Shown: one piece after another, positions 58,780 through 64,000 of the stretch
Layout of the letters: the number at the start of each line of letters is the position of its first letter
Numbering within the stretch: position 1 is the first letter of the stretch
Source: Rhyacophila brunnea
Lineage: Eukaryota; Arthropoda; Insecta; Trichoptera; Rhyacophilidae
Length of the DNA stretch: 64,000 bases
Assembly: GCA_022495005.1 (NCBI GenBank)
Contig: JAGYXB010000619.1
Coordinates: 1-64,000 of the forward strand
Reading direction: 5' to 3'
Notes under the pieces: model-generated
The model's input: the letters and a program-made list of their open reading frames with translations, nothing else
The model's database searches: none
What the model was told of the DNA's origin: nothing
Program-made: the position numbers and the translations under genes

Positions 58780-59540
58780 AGGATCTCGCCAAAGAAGTGT
58801 CATAATTTCAGTATGGAACGAAATAAGAAAATGTGGAGAATAGTATTTAATTATAAATTGGATGGTTTAGTATTAGACGAAGATTTTTATATTCAATCCA
58901 AACTCACTCATTTCAGGCTTGACTCCCCTTCGTATCTCCAATATTTCCTTCGGCCTCGCTTTTAATAAAAATCTACATGGGAGCATATTGGGAATAAAAC
59001 ATGAGGTTATAATTTAACTGGGTACATATTATTATTATAAAAAACTGTTTTTTTTTTTATTTAAATAAGACATTAAAAGTAAGTACCTACCTCACTACTT
59101 ACCGTAAGAAAAGCGGCGCTCAAAATGCCTGAGAAACACGTTTAAGCAAGAGGTAGGTACTTAGTGATTATTATTACCTGTTCGCATGCATCCTATCCTA
59201 CGTGGACGCCATTACGCTTCCTAATTGCATTAATAAACGTGAAAATTATGTTACGGATAATGTAATGCGCTCCAATGGGTCATCAAGAAGCTATGAAGCA
59301 AGTAATTTCACGGTTACCTCCACTAAAATACTCGGCAGGGTCTACTCTCCCGGTAATCAGTCCAGCCCCGATACGGCGCGACTTTAAATCATTGAATTAA
59401 TCAAATCATTGAAAGAATGAATATCTATGCCCTGTGCAAACTATTGGTACTATCAGATAATACCAATAGTTTCATTTCATTAGTACCAGTTAGTATGCCA
59501 AGTGCATGGTCGGATTTACAGGCGACCATTGGCTAATACA
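58780..59540. other. No gene recognised
   Basis: Short frames at 58765-58965 and 59202-59387 have no motif. Confidence 0.3.
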
Positions 59541-59544
59541 ATAT

Positions 59545-59790
59545 ATTATCATCATCAGCCTGAATCTATCCACTGCTGGATGAAGGCCTCTTCAAGCTGC
59601 TTCCACTTTTCTCAGTCCTGTGCGTTGCGTTGCCACGTACTTCCGCAGATCTTTATCATTTCATCGATCCAGCGGCCTCTAGGTCTACCTTGCGGACGTT
59701 TTGTACCTCTTGGATACCACTGGATGACTAAATTTGTCCAACTATTGTCTCTTCTTCGAGCTATGTGTCCAGCCAAAATTATAATAGGCC
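59545..59790 (-). pseudogene. RTE-type LINE C-terminal fragment and 3' end
   Basis: The plus strand begins with the reversed tail (ATTATCATCATCAGCCTGAA). The minus strand encodes, across small breaks, GRWIDEMIKICG, TWQRNAQD, WKQLEEAF and QQWIDS near the C-terminus, the same family as 41980-42300. It is a 5'-truncated relic. Confidence 0.75.
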
Positions 59791-59794
59791 CAAA

Positions 59795-60785
59795 AATCGT
59801 TCAAACGTGCCTAATTTAAAAAAAATCTTTAATAATATATACCTACTCATAATCATACACCTGGGGATACATATCACGGGAGATGGCATTTTGCAGAGAA
59901 ATCCAAATGAGAATAGCTGAACCAACATTCAACTCGGACACGGAATGCCATATAGCATTGATATCAAAAAAATGACGCATTGGTCGTGGGCTGAATTTCA
60001 CAAGCACATACTTTATAACACACACATTCGTAATAATTATATATACATATATACGATATGATTATATTTCTAATTTACTTACCTATCCATTTTCTTCTGT
60101 TTTTTCCTTATATTCCAATGGCTTTACGTATTTTCAAGTGTTTTATTTCGACATGAATTTTATCATAACATGTACTATACAGCTCAGTGATACAACTGCA
60201 TTTACGTATAATTTTCCGGACACGATTAATAAAAACATGTTATTTATTTAGTTTGACTATTACATGCTTACCTGGTTAATTTGGTAAACGAGTATTGAAA
60301 AAAAATATTAATATTTCATTACACAGATAGAAAACTACCAAATTATAAAATTTTAAAAAGTTCTAATATTTTCGTCAATTCCGGGATCTCGAAAAATATA
60401 TAATCCCGGAAAATCCTAGGAAACCCTGCCAACTACCTCATACAGAATATTGAAATTAATATCTGCGCAAGCGAAGTTGTTAGCATGGAAGCGATAGTTA
60501 GAAGATTCTGAACCAGTTACGGTTAGGCGGTGTAACATGCTTGTCAAAATCCGTTTAACTACACGATATTGTTAACATATCACTGTGGTTCAAAGTTAAC
60601 ACAGTCTGTACAATGCAGTATAATAATGCCAAAATTTAACAGTAGATAGGTACCCAGCCTCTAAAATTTTATAAATAAACCTGACTAGTATATTTAGATG
60701 GAGATAAATCTAGATGTAATTCATCACGTAATGTTAAATGATAGAACATTAGGGAGCTGACTGTTTAATTGATTGAAGTGTATAG
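59795..60785. other. No gene recognised
   Basis: 60375-60425 (ATTCCGGGATCTCG, ATAATCCCGGAAAATCC, AACCCTG) is a possible end of another diverged CCCGGGAT hAT relative. The rest is AT-rich. Confidence 0.3.
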
Positions 60786-60791
60786 GATTTA

Positions 60792-61180
60792 TACTGCCCT
60801 TCTAAGGAAGAAGGCAGTAACTGACTCGCACATACTTTCGAGATAAATGACATAATGTGTTTTTTCTCAAACTTTAGTACTTACTGTGAATTAATAAAAA
60901 ACGGTGGTAATTTTTATTAGTAGGATTTTAACATACAAACAAAGTAATAATAAACAAGCAGTAACTACAATGAATAGGTGCAATTACTGCCTTTTTGCTA
61001 AAAAAATATATTATTTTAGAAGATGTTTATTTTTCACCAAGGTTTTAACGGTATTTTAGTGATAATACTTATTTTAAAGTGAACAGAATATATAGCTTTC
61101 AAAATTACCTAACGGATTGCATTCATAACTCAATTTCACAAATTTTGCGAGTTACTGCCTTCTTTCGTAGAAGGGCAGTA
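60792..61180. mobile_element. 389-bp TIR element with TA flanks
   Basis: Left end TACTGCCCTTCTAAGGAAGA, right end TTTCGTAGAAGGGCAGTA, with AGGCAGTAACT and AGTTACTGCCT further in, so the arms are about 38 bp. TA stands on both sides. No coding sequence. Tc1/mariner-like is possible. Confidence 0.75.
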
Positions 61181-61184
61181 TAGG

Positions 61185-61570
61185 TACAGTAGCGCGTTTA
61201 GTGACGTAGAGGCCCGATTCATTTAATTATTTTGAGGCCACGTAGGATAAAAAAAAATACAAACGAATTTCTAAATTCCAATAAAATCCATGCCTTTTAA
61301 TAATTTATTGTTTTTATTACGTCTACTTTATGCGAACATGATTTACTCGCCTTTAATTAAATTTATTCGCGAAAATAGACAGCAACTCCAGAAAAAAATC
61401 ACGTCTACAAAATCTACTGTATGTAGGGGGTATAATATTCGCAATTCTCGCCTCATTATGCTGTCTCTTAGCAATGTATGATCTGCCTACTCCCACTGGA
61501 CGTCACTAATTTTCACATTGTTTGTTCTGTAAAATATAAATCGAATATAAACATTGTATATAAACGGTGA
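61185..61570. other. No gene recognised
   Basis: AT-rich; the open frame 61290-61481 has no motif. Confidence 0.3.
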
Positions 61571-61574
61571 CTTT

Positions 61575-61895
61575 AGGAGCAACGAGGAGATAAGAGAACG
61601 CACCAAGCAGCCTCTCATCACGCTGAAAGTGAAGAGGCGACGTTGGACCTGGCTCGGCCACGTGCTGCGGATGCCAGAAGAGAACTTAGAAGAAGCCGAC
61701 CAGATTCCGGCGTCCTGGAAGGCCGCTAAATACAATCTACAGAGTGTATACGGCGGAGCTACGGGATGCTGGTTTGGCCTGGAACGAAGCAAGAAGACTG
61801 GCGAGCGACAGGGATTCTTGGAGGCGCCGCGTGGTGTCCATATGCTCCAGTTAAGGGGCGGATTTGGCCAAAGAAGAAGAAGAATATAAACTGTT
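61575..61895 (+). pseudogene. LINE C-terminal fragment
   Basis: The frame 61554-61889 reads NEEIRERTKQP, RRRWTWLGHVLRMPEEN, the post-RT region of RTE/CR1-like LINE proteins. After one frame change near 61700-61750 another frame gives LRDAGLAWNEARRLASDRDS and WRRRVVSICSS before a stop, the conserved C-terminus. A GGCCAAAGAAGAAGAAGAAT tail follows. 5'-truncated and frameshifted. Confidence 0.75.
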
Positions 61896-61899
61896 GTTT

Positions 61900-63610
61900 T
61901 TATGTATTCCGCGGCGACAAACAAGCAAGTGTGGCCATATTTGACGAAAGAAAAACTACAGTTTCATCGGAAGTAGCGACGCGTGGTCCTGTGAAATATT
62001 ATTCTTATTAAAACGTTCAAATATGTACTATGACAACTGTCCAAAACCAATTTTATTTTTATAGGAATGTTCGCAGATGTGGACGTGTGTTGTGTTTTTA
62101 GAATATAGTACCTATATATTTACAGACAGATGTATTCTGGTCTGGACTAAGCATAGAAAATGGTCAAAGGAACCCTTAATTTAATTTATTCAGATTTATT
62201 CAGTATACCAAGGTTTTTTTTACACAATCTCTCCTCTATGTAATATTTTTTTCCGTAGAATCTGCTATTATTTGATTATGTATCTAAAGAAATAATATTT
62301 ACATATTAATGTGTTCAGTATAATTTCAACTTCTTATTAACGCAATTAAGATAGTAATATAACTACACTTAGAGTATAATTATCTCGTAAATATAAACAA
62401 ATGTATACGGTATAATATAATTTCATACAATAAAATGATAATTTAGTCGGAATACTAATTCCCATAATACAATTTCATCTCAACAAAATTCAACTTTAAC
62501 ATCATTAAAGCACTTATCCATGTAATTGAGTACATTTTAATAAGAGAAAATTATCAAGACCTAGTGTCGGTAGCGTGACCTTACCGATCTTTCATTCCAC
62601 AATGATGCTAAAAGAAAGATCTACGCGATGGAGAACGCAAAAAGGATTTAGCATGTGAAGGGCTTGAAAGATGGATACGGATAAAGTACAGAGCTTCTTC
62701 AACAGGGTGTGAGAATGTGGGATATTAAGGTGAAATAAAGGATCTCTGATGACAACAAAAATGCAAAACAAGGAATACGTACGAGAATTCGCGCAAGGCA
62801 TGTCCACTAAAATGCCTTTACAAACTTCTGGAGTGGCACGTAGGTAGTCATTGAAGACAAGAAGACGAATGATTTGGATAAAACAGGGAGTAGGTCTATG
62901 CCACAAATCTGGATTGTGGAAGTGAAGCAAAAGTCCAGATCGCTATGAATTAGCCAAATTATCAGTATAGCGCTTTTATCGTGTATGCATGCGCGGCTCC
63001 CTCCTTAGGTCAATTAGTCAATGACCTCCCAAAATAAATACCTTACAATCGACAGAATAATATTAATAATATCTACAATGTCATATATAATAATAATCGG
63101 TGGATTTGAAATTATAAGGCGTACGCTTGTTTTTGTTTTGTATTCTCGATAGGCGAGAATTCCCCGCCAATTGCCGGACAATTCAATTCTTGACCCAAAA
63201 TTAATATTTTTATAAAATTTTCTCTCTCATTTCTCATACATTAGACAGAGAAAGATAAATTCAATATTCGACGCTTTGAGTTCCAAAGATCCGTGCATTA
63301 CAGGCCTCTCGCCCATTGTCCGAGTGTGAAACAAAACATATTTTCAGCTAATTTTGCGAAACAGAATGATAAAGTCGACTGAATTATGGAGTCCCATGCT
63401 TCTGCCACGCCGAAAATTATTGTATACTACTGTATTTTGTTCTGACAGTTGACAAGTTTCGACGAATGTCTTTTGGTTGTTTTAAACGTATTTAAATAGT
63501 TTTTGGTGTAGTTATTATACGAATTTACACACAAAGTTTGGTTTTTAGTGATTTATTACATTTTCGTGAAGTTTTGTGGAATTTACGACGGTTTATTTGT
63601 TTGAACTAAC
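61900..63610. other. No gene recognised
   Basis: 62590-62945 has a LINE-like composition (GTGAAGGGCTTGAAAGATGG, CACAAATCTGGATTGTGGAA), but no motif is safe. 63140-63610 precedes the hAT-like frame and could hold its 5' untranslated part. Confidence 0.3.
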
Positions 63611-63615
63611 ACAAA

Positions 63616-64000
63616 ATGTCTAATTCAGTGGATTATATTTTAAACGAAATAAAGAATGGGACATTTAACTATGATAAACGTCTACAAGCGAAGATATTAG
63701 GCAGGTACATGCCGGATATGAAAATAATTCAAATAAAACAAAAGAGAAAAGCAAAGATGTTAACAGATATTTCAACAAGAAAAGCAATCATTTTTGTGAA
63801 TGGATATGTGGTTGCAATGAAAGGAATTTATTTTTTTGTTTTCATTGTTTAATTTTTGATTGCAAAAATGAAAAGCAATGGACAGAATTTGGTGTTGGTG
63901 ATCTAAAACATCTTAAAGAAAAAATTAAAAAGCATAGCAAGTCAACAGCACACATAAATAATTCTATGAGTTTTGTTTTATTAGGAACAACAGACATCCG
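63616..64000 (+). pseudogene. ZMYM1-like hAT transposase N-terminal part, frameshifted
   Basis: From ATG 63616 one frame holds LGRYMPDMKIIQI and runs to a stop at 63850. From about 63798 a second frame, open to the window edge, encodes EWICGCNERNLFFCFHC, then WTEFGVGDLKHLKEKIKKH and HINNS. These are the N-terminal zinc-binding segment (C..C....FC..C...H pattern) of ZMYM1-like, hAT-derived proteins. The two parts fit one protein if a one- or two-base indel lies near 63790-63800. It might be a decayed transposase or a host gene with a sequence error. The catalytic region lies outside the window. Confidence 0.7.

Overview
The window is eukaryotic and looks like gene-poor insect DNA built almost wholly of transposable elements. 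The evidence is high A+T, short AT-rich simple repeats, tRNA-derived SINE-like sequences, several LINE classes, many hAT-type terminal-inverted-repeat (TIR) elements, and a Ty3/gypsy retrotransposon of arthropod type. I lean towards Lepidoptera, because of the RTE-type LINE ends with a TGATGA-type tail and the Helitron-like end, but a hemipteran such as an aphid cannot be excluded. I found no intact host protein gene, rRNA or functional tRNA.

Region 1-13.7 kb: a nearly pristine 11.9 kb Ty3/gypsy LTR retrotransposon (698-12609). Its two 774-bp LTRs show only three differences by eye, it has a 4-bp target duplication (AGAA), and gag and pol are intact. Pol is in the -1 frame and the gag end carries a canonical A AAA AAC slippery site. 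About 2.8 kb lies before gag and 3.4 kb after pol without convincing coding content. GGAGC-rich repeats lie on either side in opposite orientation.

Region 13.7-31.5 kb: nested non-autonomous elements. These include palindromic foldback elements whose arms carry tRNA-like A/B-box sequence, hAT elements with exact 8-bp (one 5-bp) target duplications, a 1.4 kb TIR element with internal duplication, a pogo-like MITE and decayed LINE pieces.

Region 31.5-53 kb: fossils of I-type, RTE-type and Jockey/CR1-type LINEs, copies of one tRNA-derived SINE (one inserted in a hAT element with a 7-bp duplication), a ZBED-type hAT transposase remnant, a Harbinger-like MITE and a Helitron-like element with two 0.23 kb tandem units.

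Region 53-64 kb: more copies of the tRNA-cored foldback and of the CCCGGGAT-rich hAT family, a Mutator-like MITE with a 9-bp target duplication, two LINE ends and, at the right edge, the N-terminal part of a ZMYM1-like hAT transposase-derived gene broken by one frameshift.

The parts do not form a pathway. The LTR element is the only complete autonomous unit. The small elements depend on transposases or LINE machinery encoded elsewhere, and their nesting gives a relative order of insertion.
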